A DNA stretch of 64,000 nt from NCBI GenBank assembly GCA_023362775.1, contig JALMGJ010000017.1, positions 19,727,001 to 19,791,000 of the forward strand, read 5' to 3'. Made by a program: the position numbers and the translations under genes. This document shows positions 23,170 to 34,145 of this stretch, piece by piece. Each line of letters begins with the position of its first letter. The first letter of the stretch is position 1. Under the pieces are notes generated by a model. That model was not told the DNA's origin. It made no database searches and saw nothing but the letters and a program-made list of their open reading frames with translations. This DNA comes from Charina bottae. Lineage: Eukaryota > Chordata > Lepidosauria > Squamata > Charinaidae.

Positions 23170-23545
23170 TGTCAGGATGTCATCCATGCCATCCTGCCAT
23201 GGCACCAGGAAGGAACATCCCACCACTCAGTTAAACTCACAGGGTCGGTTGGGGGTGCCTGACAGTAAAACTACCAGATGTGTAAAGTAGGGGTTTGGTG
23301 TATTCACAGAACTGCAAACTATGTTAATCAAAGTCTCATGCCGAGCATTTCAGCACCCAGGATAGATCAAAGGGCGATATTGCCACGTTAGTTGATTCGG
23401 ACCCAAAAAGATCTGACAACTGAGAGACAAAGGGAAGGGCGATCAAGCTGTGAATCCCAATTGGGGGGGGGGGGACTTGGAGATTTTAAACTGTTGGTTG
23501 TGGGAGCTTGATTCACCTGAGTCTTTAATGTGCAATGGAACACTG
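23170..23545 (+). repeat. 5' LTR of gypsy element, truncated
   Basis: It matches the 3' LTR but carries about 66 extra bases after AAGGGCGA (23370-23437). It stops matching right after ACACTGG, where gag sequence begins. A deletion removed the LTR end, the primer-binding site and the leader. Confidence 0.75.
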
Positions 23546-24000
23546 GCTTTGAGAGTTTCATGAACGCTTTAAGGGACCGGTTTGAAGACCCCCTTTCTAA
23601 GATGAGAGCCAAGACCAGCTTACAACATATTAAACTCAGAGTATGCCACAGAATTCAGAAGGCTGGCTGGGAAGCTGACAGATGCTGGAATCACTGAACA
23701 TTGAATTCTTCCAAGGGGGTTTGCACCCAGAGATCCTAAAGTGGTCCCTAGCAAGGGGAGACCCTGGAACCCTAAGAGGATGGATTCATCTTGCCAGCAA
23801 AGTAGAGGATATGCCAATTTGTTTCAACAGACAGCAGCGAGTCCAACCGATGGGGAAGTGACCAGTGGCGCCAACCCTTCCCTCAGAGAGATGGGGAGCT
23901 TGTACGTTGTGGGACGAGAAAAAGGAATGGTGAGCTAAGAAGGGACTATGCTTTAAATGTGGCAAGGAGGGGCATTGCATCACCAGCTGCCTGCAATCTG
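23546..24000 (+). pseudogene. Gypsy gag remnant with CCHC zinc knuckle
   Basis: The first block reads FMNALRDRFEDPL, KMRAKTSLQHIK and EFRRLAGKLTDAGIT, typical of the capsid of sushi-like gypsy elements. It is spread over more than one frame because of indels. The knuckle CFKCGKEGHCITSC (23949-23990; C-x2-C-x4-H-x4-C) ends the gag part. Capsid and nucleocapsid package the element RNA. The reading then joins directly to the end of reverse transcriptase, so protease and most of the polymerase were lost. Confidence 0.7.
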
Positions 24001-24011
24001 CGACCCCGACA

Positions 24012-25184
24012 ATGAGCAAACTGAGAGAGAGCGGTGCAAGGTTTCCGGGGGCAAAGACCAATCTGCAGTGGATGACAGAATGCCAAGAGGCTTTCGAGCA
24101 ACTGAAGGCAATGTTCACTTCAGAGCCAGTTTTAAGCCACCTCAACCCCACAAAACCCCTAATTGTTCAGGTAGATGCATTAGATGTTGCTGTAGCAGGA
24201 ATTTTATTACAAAAGGATGAGGAGGGGAAACTGAGACCTTGCACATACTTTTCTCGCAAGTTCACTGACACGGAACGCCACTGGCACGTATTGGAAAAGG
24301 AAGCATATGCAGTGCACTGGGCTCTGGTGAATTTGAGGCATTTACTAGAAGGGGCGGCTCACCCCTTTGAAGTTTGGACAGATCACAAGAATTTAGAAGC
24401 ACTATGCACTCCAAGAAAGTTAAACCCCAAGAAGGTTAGATGGGCTCAGTTTTTTAGTAGATTCAATTTCACTCTAAAGTACTTACCTGGGGGAAAGAAT
24501 TTTTTGGCCGATGCTTTGTCCAGGCTACTGCAACATAACAGCCAGAGGGAAGAGGTAATAGATTCAATCATCCCCACCCAACAATCGGGGATGGTGGTGG
24601 TCACAAGGGGTTGGAAGTCAGAGCCTAATTTATCAGTAGAAGGGGATTTATGGAATGAGCTGCAGTTAGCATTAAAAACTGATGGGTGGTTTCAAACCAA
24701 TAAAGCAACCCTGACAAAGAAGCAGGAATTCTGGTGGAGTGTGGATAGGCTGTATATTCCAGAGCCCCTGAGAAGGAAGATACTCGAGAGATGCCATGAT
24801 GCGAAGTCAGCTGGGCACTTTGGATTCCTAAAGACTTTGCACCTTTTGAGGCTGCAATTCTGGTGGCCATCCCTTCACAAAGACGTGGAGGGATATGTAG
24901 CCAGTTGCCCAATCTGTGCCATGGCCAAAAGAGTGGGGGGGGGGGAGGAACCCAGAGGACTATTGCAGAATGTAGCAAGCCCCACCCAACCTTGGAAACA
25001 AATAGCTATGGACTTTATAGTAGAATTACCAGAGAGCCACAAGAAGACAGTAATTTGGGTAGTAACTGATTTATTTTCAAAGCAAGCCCATTTCATTCCT
25101 TGCACTAGTATACCAAATGCAGGACAGCTAGCCAAGATGTTTGTGCAAACATTTATAGAATACATGGGACCCCTGAAAAAATAA
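24012..25184 (+). pseudogene. Gypsy pol remnant: RNase H and integrase
   Basis: A 390-codon open frame. Residues 18-70 are the end of the reverse transcriptase palm/connection (WMTECQEAFEQLK, then KPLIVQVDALDVAVAGILLQ). RNase H follows with YFSRKFTDTERHW and VWTDHKNLEAL. Integrase starts with an H2C2 zinc domain (RCHDAKSAGHFG...SCPICAMAK, about residues 258-310). The core then has first catalytic Asp in AMDFIVELPE. A frameshift after 25150 moves the next motif, SDGGVQFTSKFW, out of frame, and the stretch where the catalytic Glu belongs reads HHPETDRG followed by unrelated residues. The product could not integrate DNA. The frame lacks a start of its own. Confidence 0.9.
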
Positions 25185-25475
25185 TAAGCGATGGGGGCGT
25201 ACAATTCACCTCCAAATTTTGGAGGGCATTCCTAAAGATGATTGGCGTAGGACAAGGCTTAAGCGCCAGGCATCATCCGGAGACAGACAGGGGCTGTATA
25301 TGCACTAACCAAGTGTTGGAGCAGTACCTTAGATGCTACGTTTGCTATCAGCAGGACAATTGGGTGGATCTACTTCCATTCGCCGAAGTGGCTTATAATA
25401 ATTCAGAAAAGGGGAGGGGAACCTGTGTGGCAGTTGAAGTGTATTGTATATTGTATTTTGTGTTTTGTATATAAA
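25185..25475 (+). pseudogene. Gypsy integrase C-terminal remnant
   Basis: In a second frame SDGGVQFTSKFW, VLEQYLRCYV and NWVDLLPFAEVAYNNS continue the integrase core after the frameshift. The frame then runs into unrelated sequence at about 25420, where a deletion joins integrase to the polypurine tract region. No chromodomain is visible. Confidence 0.8.
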
Positions 25476-25512
25476 GTGCTAAAGGCAGGGTTTTATTTTT
25501 AAGGGGGCGGTA

Positions 25513-25890
25513 TGTCAGGATGTCATCCATGACATCCTGCCATGGTGCCAGGAAGGAACATCCTGCCAGTCTGTTTAACTCACAGGGTCGTTTGGGGGTG
25601 CTTCACAATAAAACTACCAGACGTGTGAAGTAGGGGTTTAGTGTGTTCACAGAACTGTAAATTATGTTAATCAAAGTATCACGGTGAGCAATTCAGCACC
25701 TAGGATAGATCTAGGGGTGATCAAGCCGTGAATCCCAATGGTGGTGGTGGGGGGACTTGGAGATTTTTAAACTGTTGGTTGCGGGGGCTTGATTCACTCG
25801 AGTCTTTAATGTGCAATGGATCACTGGATTTAAATAAAGATTCCTTCATATCCCTAAGTGGCTTGTGTCAGGAACTCTGATTTAATAGTC
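25513..25890 (+). repeat. 3' LTR of gypsy element
   Basis: It starts TGTCAGGATG right after the purine tract. An AATAAA-type signal lies near 25835 (TTTAAATAAAGATTCC), and the end is near TTGTGTCA at 25870 or slightly beyond. Confidence 0.75.
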
Positions 25891-25914
25891 AACAGATTGG
25901 GAACATCACATGAT

Positions 25915-26345
25915 ATTTCACTCCATGCTGATGGATGACCTTAGCCAGTGGATTCATGCAGATGTTAAACAGGGGAGAGCATTGAGTTCTGAGGAACACC
26001 ACAAAGAAAATGCCATGGGTTAGATCTCTCCCCCCAACATCAGCATGGACTGGAACTGACCCTGAAGGAAGGAGGAGAACCACCATAGCCATATGCCCCA
26101 GCTCCTAGCCCCCTGAGCTGATCCAGAAGGAAACCATGATTAATGGTATTGAAAGTCACTGGGAACTCAAGAAGAGCAAGGATGGATTCACCATCCCCAT
26201 CCCACTCCCAACAGGGATTATCCACAAATGCAATCAATGCTATCTTGGTCCTATTCCCAGGCCTGAATCCTGACTGAAATGGGTCCAGATAATCTGTTTC
26301 CTTCAGGGTTCTCTAGAGCTGCAGTGCAATCACTTTCTCAACTAT
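25915..26345 (-). mobile_element. L2-type LINE fragment
   Basis: Minus-strand reading ESILALLEFPVTFNTINHGF with following LLDQLRGLGA corresponds to the second reverse transcriptase block of L2-like LINEs (compare LDLSVAFDTIDHGIL at about 50790). CMNPLAKVIHQHG further on fits the segment after the GVPQGS block. Stops and indels are frequent. Confidence 0.65.
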
Positions 26346-26487
26346 CTTCCCTAACAGTATAGAGACAGAGAGAATTTGGTCCTATCCATTTTATATTTGT
26401 TCTGAAACTAATCTAACTAAGGCTATTGCATATCCCTTCCCATAAGGAACATTTCAACCTCCCTCTAGTCATCTCTATCCTGCTGTT

Positions 26488-26845
26488 TGGTAGGCCTGCA
26501 TGAGGCAGCTTTTATTTGCTTTGACAAAGTTCTTTGCACTGCAGGGTGACACAATTCACTTTTTTGGAGGCAGGATTTGCCTCAAGTAGTTGCTTTGTGT
26601 TACCTTATGACCTCCCCTTAGCTTCTTCTGGACTTACAAAAGCTGGAAAAGGTGCAGGCATATACCTTTGGAAGCTAAAAAGAAGTCATGGAAGGCTTCA
26701 GAGGAAAGTAAAGCTGAACAAAGCAATGTAGTGTAGCTATTTTGCTTTGCTTTTAGAAGTGAAGGGAGCATGTTTCTTTGTGAAGCAGCTTCAAGGAAGT
26801 GCTTTGCTCAAATCTTCATCAAAGCCAAGGACCCCCTTGAAGCTT
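26488..26845 (+). repeat. Unnamed dispersed repeat, copy 2
   Basis: It shares a colinear set of words with 9390-9679 (GCTTCAAGG, TTTGCTCAA, CTTCATCAAAGC, CCCCTTGAAG). No terminal repeats or coding sequence are seen, and the family is not recognised. Confidence 0.45.
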
Positions 26846-28150
26846 TCAACAGCTCACTGCATGGGCCATATTTTTTTCTTATAGCAGAGCTGGAGATGCC
26901 AACCCTCATGTGAACTAAAGGAAAGAATGAACTATTTTACATTCAATTCTAAATAGGTTTTCCATTGGTTTCCTACCCTTTGCATCTAAGAGAACAGTTT
27001 ACAGCAATCAATGAAACAACTTTCATCTATGTCTTTTTTTTTTGTCTCCAGCACTGTCATTATTATTTCCTCTGTTAAGTGGAGGAAATAATGCAAAATC
27101 ATCATAGCCTTCCTTTTTCTCTAAATGAATATCTGTTTCTGGATAAAGACCTGCACAGTAATTATAAGTTCATTAGTTTGCTAGTGCATGCTTTCCTTCA
27201 GTTGCATTAAAGCACGAAAGGTCTGTTGAGCTAGCAATAATTAGATGAGGTCATTAAAGCTACAATGAGATCACAACTGCCAGAAATGGCCTCACATTGT
27301 ACGAAGTAAGGTCAAATCAGCTATAACCATAATTCATCCCTGTTTTTCTTCTGTCCTCAAGCCAAGCAATACATGTGAATTAATAGTGGAGGGTAATTCT
27401 CAAGTCAATAGGGATGCACAAATCAGAGTATTTCCAGTCCCTGTCAATTTCACATATCTTTTGTCCAAAGAGTTTCCACCTGATAAGCACTCCCAAAAGT
27501 AAGCAGTATTTACTCTGCCCTAGCTTGGTTCTCACCCCATGCTTCAGAACCACACTCTTTAGAAATTGTGGTACAACTCTGTCTAATCTGATCTATACTT
27601 CCAAGACTTATTTATTTTGCAGTTTTTGTATGCTATCCAGTTCACAAATCCTGGGTGATTTATAACCATAAGATGAAAAATACAGAAATCAATAACTTCA
27701 AGCCAAAATTCAGCAATAAATTTAAATAACAATAACATGATAGCCTATCAATAAGTCAACAAAAACAATAAAAATCAACTGCCAATTAAATACTATGGTC
27801 CTTACTGCCAGCATGAATGCAAAGTATAGCTCTAGAGTCAGAGTATTGCAAAGCAAATGGTTTACTACAGAGAAAGACCGTCTTCAGGCTTATGTCTCCC
27901 TGATCTGCTGCAAGGAAATTCCTGTCCATACATGCATGCTTGGCTCAGGAAGATTCCACTTAGAGGGGACAGTCTTTTGAGATATCTTGGAGCCAAGTCA
28001 GAAGAGATTTTATAGGTCCCATTTGAACTGGAATAGGAAACCAATTGGTAAACAATGAAGTAACTGAAAAATAGGTGTTAAATTACAGTAGACGTCTACC
28101 TCTGCTAGCATTGAGGCCCCCTGCATTTTGTATCAATTGTCATTTCCAGG
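26846..28150. other. No gene; possible conserved noncoding block at about 27040-27350
   Basis: There is no coding signal. The block at 27040-27350 has a balanced composition with homeodomain-type words (CAATAATTAGATGAGGTCAT) and no repeat features. This is the sort of sequence that is often conserved, but only an alignment would show it. Confidence 0.4.
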
Positions 28151-28153
28151 TAT

Positions 28154-28192
<39 letters not shown>

Positions 28193-28210
28193 TTATTTAT
28201 ATTTATTTAT
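28151..28210 (+). repeat. (ATTT)n microsatellite, LINE-tail derived
   Basis: A perfect (TATT) run is followed on the right by sequence resembling an antisense L2-type 3' end, so it is probably that element's tail. Confidence 0.9.
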
Positions 28211-28640
28211 TGAATTTGTATCCAACAAGTCTAGGTGGCTCACAAGTAAAAACATTAAAAAAGAGAAAGAAACAAAAATAAAGAATAAAAGATGACAAAG
28301 ATGACAAAAACTGGATAGGAACGAAAAGGAAAAGAAAGAAAATCACACAACCCAAGGGAGCTTCACTCACCCTCACCAAAGGCCTGGGAGAAGGGCCAGG
28401 TTTTCAACCCACTTTGAAACACTAGTAGGGTGGGGGCCATCTGGATCTCAGGGGAAACCTTATTCTTGAGGGCAGGTGTTGCTTTTTCAAAGGTAACCCC
28501 ATGTAGCATCCATTACAAAAATCTAATCATGTGGTGATGAGAACATGAGTTACAGTCACTAGAGCTTCCATGGTCCAGGTAGGCTTGCAGTTGGCACACT
28601 ACCCAAAGTTGGGCAAAAGAGCCCTGGCCATGGCTTCCAC
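28204..28640 (-). mobile_element. L2-type LINE or dependent element, 3' part
   Basis: Reading on the minus strand, the segment ends AGCCACCTAGACTTGTTGGATACAAATT followed by (AAAT)n. This is the common L2-type terminus. The body shares the style of wording with 60040-60600 but no coding sequence is visible. Confidence 0.55.
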
Positions 28641-29570
28641 CTACTGTTCCTTATATACTAAATTGACATAGTCCAGAAATGTGTTTATCTGTCTATCTTG
28701 AGGATAGCAGATAATTATCTTTTGAGGGAGATGGGTGGTAAATAAATAAATAAAAACAATATAAATTGACAGGCCAATATATAAAGGAGAAGAAGGTCCA
28801 TAACTTACTACATCTTACCAGCAATAGTTAATTATTTTCTTTCTGTCCTGACTTGGAGCTTCCCACAAAATATAATTGTTCACTATAGGACATATAATGA
28901 TCCTGTAAGTAATGGCAGTACTTTTCTATGTCTATATTTTATTTTCTTAATTAACTTCTCTCTCTCATGTATGTGCATGTGAGGAGCAAGTGACAGTTTT
29001 TTGAAATGCAAAGACTCCGGAGATTTGTGTGTGTGTGCATGTTTGTTGGCAAAATGATAGCTACTACACAAAACATGGCATTTTCCCACTGATGGCCACC
29101 ATCTCCCTACCACATAGATCCTAGGAAACTAAAAAGTTCCTAGACCTGCAACTAAAATGTTATAACAGACCTGCAAAACTTCATCTACATTTGCTCCCGC
29201 TTGAAACCAGCTAAATAAAGCTCTACCACTGTGAAGAGTTATTTTTGCAATAAACGGTTACTTTTATACCATCATAAAATCTTTCTAAGAATCCTGGGAA
29301 TTCTTGTATAATGAGGATGCTATGAATTCTTTGATAAGGATACCTATCCTCTTTCACAGATAGTTAAGTTCTACAGTATGAGGCATCAGGGCATATACAT
29401 TTTGAACCAGGGCTAGCAGCAGCCAAATGATCAATGAGCAAAACCTGTTTCTGGAGTGGGTAATCCAGAGCCATTATCCAAGTTTTATATTCTTTCTACC
29501 ACCTCCTTTCCTTCATTGGCTCTAGCTGAATCTTGCTTGACTTTTTTTTCCTCTTAAGAAGAAGCCAAAA
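28641..29570. other. No gene; isolated L2-type tail near 28718-28755
   Basis: GAGGGAGATGGGTGGTAAATAAATAAATAAA at about 28724 is a bare L2-type 3' end on the plus strand. The rest is unassigned. Confidence 0.45.
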
Positions 29571-29578
29571 GAACATTT

Positions 29579-29663
29579 CAGTTGTTGTTGTTGCTGCTGC
29601 TATACAATAATAATAATAATAATAACAACAACAACAAAAACTGCCACCACCACCACCACCACC
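29579..29663 (+). repeat. Compound trinucleotide microsatellite
   Basis: (GTT), (GCT), (AAT), (AAC) and (CCA) runs follow one another. Confidence 0.9.
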
Positions 29664-29896
29664 TTGGGTGCAATTCTAAAACATCTGGAGCACCACTTGA
29701 ACACCATCAGCAATAACAAAATCACCATTAGTCAATTGCAAAAGGCAGCTTTACTTGGAACAGCTTACTTCCTGTGATGATACCTTTAATATTATTAACC
29801 AACAACATCTGCCTATCCCAGGTACTTGGGAAGGACTTGATAGGTGGACGAAAATGCCAAATCCAGCCTAAACATCTGGCTGACTGTGTGATCAGC
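29664..29896. other. No gene recognised
   Basis: Spacer between two microsatellites. It resembles the inter-repeat region of a decayed element but nothing certain is visible. Confidence 0.4.

Positions 29897-29948
<52 letters not shown>
29897..29948 (+). repeat. (AAT)n microsatellite
   Basis: About 17 uninterrupted AAT units. Confidence 0.97.
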
Positions 29949-30694
29949 TCATCTTCCCTTCTCCAGATACTCAAGGACCCTTATGTGGTTTTTTCCATTC
30001 ATTATATTAATGTAATAACAATTCTTTGAGGTAGCTTTGATTGAGAGAGAGTGATTGACCCAAAGTTACCAAGTTACTTGGCATAATTGAGGAGGGACTA
30101 GGACTGAAATTTAACAACCTTACTATACTGGCTCTGACATAAGGATCTGCTTCTGTATTTAGTTTTGAAGCCTAGCAGACATATGAGGAGAATTGGGATG
30201 AAACATGGTCAGATTGGTTACCAGGAACCCAGGCACAATACATGTAGCACTAGACATTTTGGGTTCCTTTAGGGCAAAATGGATTCTTGCAGGCCCCAAT
30301 TTTGTGCTTGCTGTGTGTGTATGTGTGTTTGTGTATTATGGAGTGTACATCTCTCTAGCTCTGATACCTTTTGTTGAGTTTTCTTCCTCAGCAAAGTTGA
30401 GAGACTAACTCCTCAGTCAGGTATTGGTCTGATTGCTCTTCCTGAGGCCCCAAAGTATCCCCGCCCCCCACAATATAAGGACTTTATAAAATGCAAAAGG
30501 AAAACAATACTCAAGAGCAACTAACACCTAGAAAGCCAATCAAGTGACCAGATATTGTTAGGAGAGAGAAACCAGAAAGCACATGCTGGAAAACCATGGA
30601 GGAAGAGCAACCTTTAAACATAGATGAGGAAAGGTATATAAAACATGTGGTTAGATATGAGGCTGATAATCCATAAATATCCCTATAAAAATAT
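29949..30694. other. No gene recognised
   Basis: Low-copy sequence with nothing recognisable. Confidence 0.5.
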
Positions 30695-30833
30695 GTCTAT
30701 GAAGGTTCTCAGTCATCCAGGTGGAATTGTCTGTAGCTTGAATCATGTCAACTGGATTTCTATTTTCTCAGTGGAGCGAAACGTTTCCACTGAGAAAATA
30801 GAAATCCAGTTGACATGATTCAAGCTACAGACA
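30695..30833 (+). mobile_element. PLE-C-derived fold-back element, copy 2
   Basis: Identical to 9680-9816 over the shared length, with 47-bp perfect arms at 30729-30775 and 30786-30832 around GCGAAACGTT. The flanks ATCCCTATAAAAAT (30679-) and ATCCCTAGAAAAAA (30834-) look like an imperfect TSD. The identity of two copies 21 kb apart shows this compact palindrome is itself the mobile unit. Confidence 0.85.
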
Positions 30834-30840
30834 ATCCCTA

Positions 30841-31800
30841 GAAAAAAGAAAGAAATTCAGAAAAATGAAACTTTCCCCATCTCATTCATTGCATCACTGG
30901 GCTTGCAAAAGCTGTTTCACCAGTTATGGAAGTCACTTGGGCCCAGCTGCAGATTTAGGGAGGGGGAGAAACATTGCAAAATATTTTAAATGTGTTTAGT
31001 CTTCCATCACATTCTCCATCCTAACTGCTCTGTGATCTCAATTCTCCAAAAAGCATCTTCCATCGAGCAGCAAGTTAACAACACGGAAAGTGATTGTTGA
31101 TAAGAATTATACGTGTGATATTGCTCTGAGAATCCCTCAAAGCAGTTAAAGAGCCAGGAGAATATGAGCCTGTCATTACATTGTCTCTTGTTCCCTCCAC
31201 TACGGAGCATAAAGCCTCTGCCAGATACTCAGGCAGAACAAAACACTTAATCAGTATTAAGGACGCATCTGTTTCCCCCAGAGAGATGAGCTATTCACTT
31301 ATGCTTGTTTACAATATGTTTATAAACATTAGCGGACAGGGATAGATTACTGTACCTCAGTTTACTGCCACAGAAAGGAGTCAGCTGCACAGCCTAGTTC
31401 CTGTCACATCTATCCATTTTTCTTCTTTTCTGATTTAAAGGGGCATCGTGGGGCAAGTGGCTTCAGCGAATAGAGTGTAAATGTGTGAAACCCCCAGGAA
31501 CAATTTCTTTGGTCCCCTGGGCATCTTTGAGCTTCCCTTAACATTGCTCAGGAAGAACCCCACAATTTATTTTTAGGCCAGGGATGGGCAGCTTAAGGAT
31601 CAAGGATGTGCCTTGTGCCCTTCAAAACCTCATTGTTGGCTGTTCTTTGAGCACCTCCTGACTATAATTACCTAAAACCGTTGGCATGTTTTCCTACCAT
31701 TTTGAAGAGGGAGACTGACAAAACCTATAAAATAAGCAACCAAAAGGCTTAATATGACAAAATCTTGTACTATCCCCCAAAACAGGAAAATACAGAAAAA
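30841..31800. other. No gene; possible conserved noncoding block at about 31000-31400
   Basis: No open frame is convincing. The block at 31000-31400 is repeat-free and includes forkhead-like words (TTGTTTAC, TGTTTATAAACA). It may be regulatory, but I cannot test this here. Confidence 0.4.
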
Positions 31801-31803
31801 AAT

Positions 31804-31806
<3 letters not shown>

Positions 31807-31890
<84 letters not shown>
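31807..31890 (+). repeat. (TA)n(CA)n compound microsatellite
   Basis: A TA run at about 31807-31851 and a CA run at about 31852-31890, located at the 3' end of L1 copy B. It probably arose from that element's tail. Confidence 0.95.
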
Positions 31891-31894
<4 letters not shown>

Positions 31895-32145
31895 GTATAT
31901 ATGATTTTGAAAAAGGAAGATTAAAAACCAATACAAACTATATAAAGTAAGAAAAAGAAAAGAAAAAGAAATCAAAGAGAAAGCTAAAAGTGCAAGAAAG
32001 AAAGAAAAAGAAAAATAGAAAAGAAAGAAAAAAGATACAAAGAAGTAGCTTCTGATTTTCTTTACTGCAGGTATAATTAAAATTATAATTTACCGCTTAC
32101 TCTATGGTTACAACATAACTCTCTTCTTTCTATAATCTATCCTGC

Positions 32146-33584
32146 CTAATCATCAAAACCATAAATCATAAGTTTTTTTTCTGTTTTACGCAAAAAGTTT
32201 ATAAGGGGTTTTGTGTCAGCAATAAACGTATATATTGTCTTTTCTCTGATCAAAGAAGTCAATTTAGCCATCTTAGCAAGTTCCATCATCTTCACCAACC
32301 ATTCCTCTATTGTAGGTAATGCCGAATCTTTCCATCTTTGTGCATACAATAATATCGCTGCAGTTATCATGTACAAAAACAAAGTTCCTTGACTTTTTTC
32401 CAACTGTTTGTCCATCAATCCTAAAAGAAAAAACCCTGGTCTCAATTGTACATTAATCTTTAAAATCCTCTGAATCAGTGTATTTGAATCCAAAATTTTC
32501 TAGCTTTTTTACACATCCACCAAACATGATAAAATGTCCCTTCTTGTTCACATTTCCAACATAAATTTGAATGTTCAGCCTTTATACATTGTAGATAATT
32601 TTTCTGGTGACATATACCAACAGTAAATCATTTTATAAAAATACTCTTTAAGATTATAACACTTCAATCCATTCAACCACATATTTTTGCATTGTTCCAT
32701 CTGTATATTATAACCAAACATTTTAGCCCACTTTATCATATCACTTTTTCACTTGTTCTTCTTCTGTTTCAAATTTCAGTTAAAGTTTATACATTTTAGA
32801 AATTACAAGTTCATCATTTGTACATAATTCTATTTCAAACTCAGTCTTACAATGTTCAAAAAGCAAAAACTCTTTTGTCAACATTAAATCTTTCTAATAA
32901 CTGTAAAGAAGAAAACCATTGACAACTATATCCCTCTGCCACCAGTTCTTCTCTTGATTTTATTTTACATTCCCCTTGATAAAATTCTTGTATCTCATGA
33001 TAGGTTAGCCATTTGGGTTTGCCTATTATTTCTCGCCTATAAAAGGCTTCATGTGCTGAGAGCCACAAAGGTATTTTCGGGCACAATCTGGATTTGTATT
33101 TATTCCACATTCTCAATATGGCACATCTAACATAATGATTTTTAAAATCTACATTAACCTTGACTTTGTTGCACCACAAATATCCATGCTACCCAAAGCT
33201 CAGGCCATGTCCTTCTAACTCCAAAAGCCTTCTATTTCTCAGCAGCACCCACTCTTTCTTACAAACCAAACAGCAAGCTGCAAAATACAATTTCAAATCA
33301 GGTAGACCCAACCCTCCTCTTTCCTTTGCATCGTGTAACACCTTATATTTAACTTGTGGTTTTTTCCCCTGCCACACAAATTTAGACATATACTTCTGCC
33401 ACAGTCTAAATGGTACATCAGTTGTTAAAACAGGTATTGTCTGAAACAAAAACATCATTCTAGGCAAGACATTCATTTTTATCACAGAAATTCTCCCCAG
33501 CAATGACAGTTTTAGTTTCTTCTATCTTAACATGTCTTTTAAAATTTCATTCTATGTCTTAACATAATCATTTTGAAATAACAT
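32146..33584 (-). pseudogene. L1 ORF2 C-terminal region (broken)
   Basis: Segments in order: LLGRISVIKMNVLPRMMFLF (33440-33503), FVWQGKKPQVKYKVLHDA, GGLGLPDLKLYFAACC (to about 33220), and VDFKNHYVRCAILRMWNKY (about 33130). These are followed by a damaged cysteine region near 32560 and the terminal MIYGFDD ending at 32146. This is the region downstream of the reverse transcriptase in L1 ORF2. Frameshifts separate the blocks. The piece upstream of the hAT (34094-34145) continues the reading with the VKYLGIS motif. Confidence 0.85.
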
Positions 33585-34085
33585 TAGGCTGACCGTACGT
33601 CCCGTTTTGAATAGGACAGTCCCATTTTTTAGCATTTTTCAACCGTCCCATTGTTTTGATAAAAATTTCAATTTTGTCCTGTTTTTTAAACCCAGCGAGG
33701 ATGGCATGGAAGGAGGATCCAAGCCGGAGCTGCTGATTGGAGGCAGCCCAGAAGAGGAAGCCCTCCCGCCTATCAGAGCACGGCAAAGGAGGGCAGAGTG
33801 GCGGAGAGGCGGAGTGGAGGGCAGACCAGGGGTGGGGTTTGCATGCAGGAGCCAATTGCATGGACCAGGGGGCAGGGTTTGCAGGCGGGAGCCAATCGCG
33901 CGGACCGGGGGCGGGGTTTGCAGGCGGGAGCCAATCGGGCAGACCGGGGGCGGGGTTTGCAGGCAGGAGCCACCGGGGGGTGGAGACCCCTGTCTTTTTC
34001 ATAAATATGGAATATTACATAAGACCCCATCCCGTTTTGCCATCCCAATGTCCTGTTTTTGTCTCAAGCAAATATGGTCAGCCTA
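33585..34085 (+). mobile_element. Non-autonomous hAT transposon with GC-rich minisatellite
   Basis: A 501-bp element with terminal repeats TAGGCTGACC at the left and GGTCAGCCTA at the right. The 8-bp TSD is AATAACAT / AATAACGT (33577-33584 and 34086-34093). It encodes no transposase. About 33822-33972 is a four-unit array of the roughly 39-bp GC-box/CCAAT unit also found in the hATs at 17394 and 36126, although the terminal repeats are unrelated. It inserted into L1 copy B. Confidence 0.9.
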
Positions 34086-34145
34086 AATAACGTACAGTTC
34101 ATATTTGTCATAGAGATACCCAGATATTTTACTTTCTTGAAAAAT

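Larger units (their letters stand above)
23170..25890 (+). mobile_element. Ty3/gypsy retrotransposon, internally deleted (sushi-like)
   Basis: Two LTR-like ends begin TGTCAGGATGTCATCC at 23170 and 25513. Between them lie gag fragments, a CCHC knuckle, the end of reverse transcriptase with RNase H, and integrase up to its C-terminal third. A purine-rich tract (AAGGGGGCGG, 25501-25510) sits directly before the 3' LTR. Protease and most of reverse transcriptase are missing, as are the primer-binding site and the end of integrase. It is therefore a deletion derivative that cannot move on its own. I could not define a TSD. The exact end of the 3' LTR is uncertain (about 25870-25905). Confidence 0.88.
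31891..34145 (-). mobile_element. L1 LINE 3' half, copy B, split by a hAT
   Basis: The minus strand carries the C-terminal half of L1 ORF2 and the 3' UTR; the 5' truncation is near 34145. A non-autonomous hAT at 33585-34085 interrupts it. The segments match L1-C at 40975-43240 in order and spacing, but with different substitutions, so it is an independent insertion of the same family. Confidence 0.88.

Noticed and set aside
24012..25184. Domesticated gypsy-derived host gene
   Set aside because: The frame lacks its own start, is frameshifted in integrase, misses catalytic residues and sits between LTRs.
25513..25905. TSD for the gypsy element
   Set aside because: The bases before 23170 and after several possible LTR ends do not match, so no TSD is claimed.
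29774..30010. Open frame with a poly-asparagine run
   Set aside because: It is only translation of the (AAT) microsatellite.
31672..31950. Frames with (YI), (CV) or (TH) dipeptide runs
   Set aside because: These are translations of the (TA)n(CA)n repeat.
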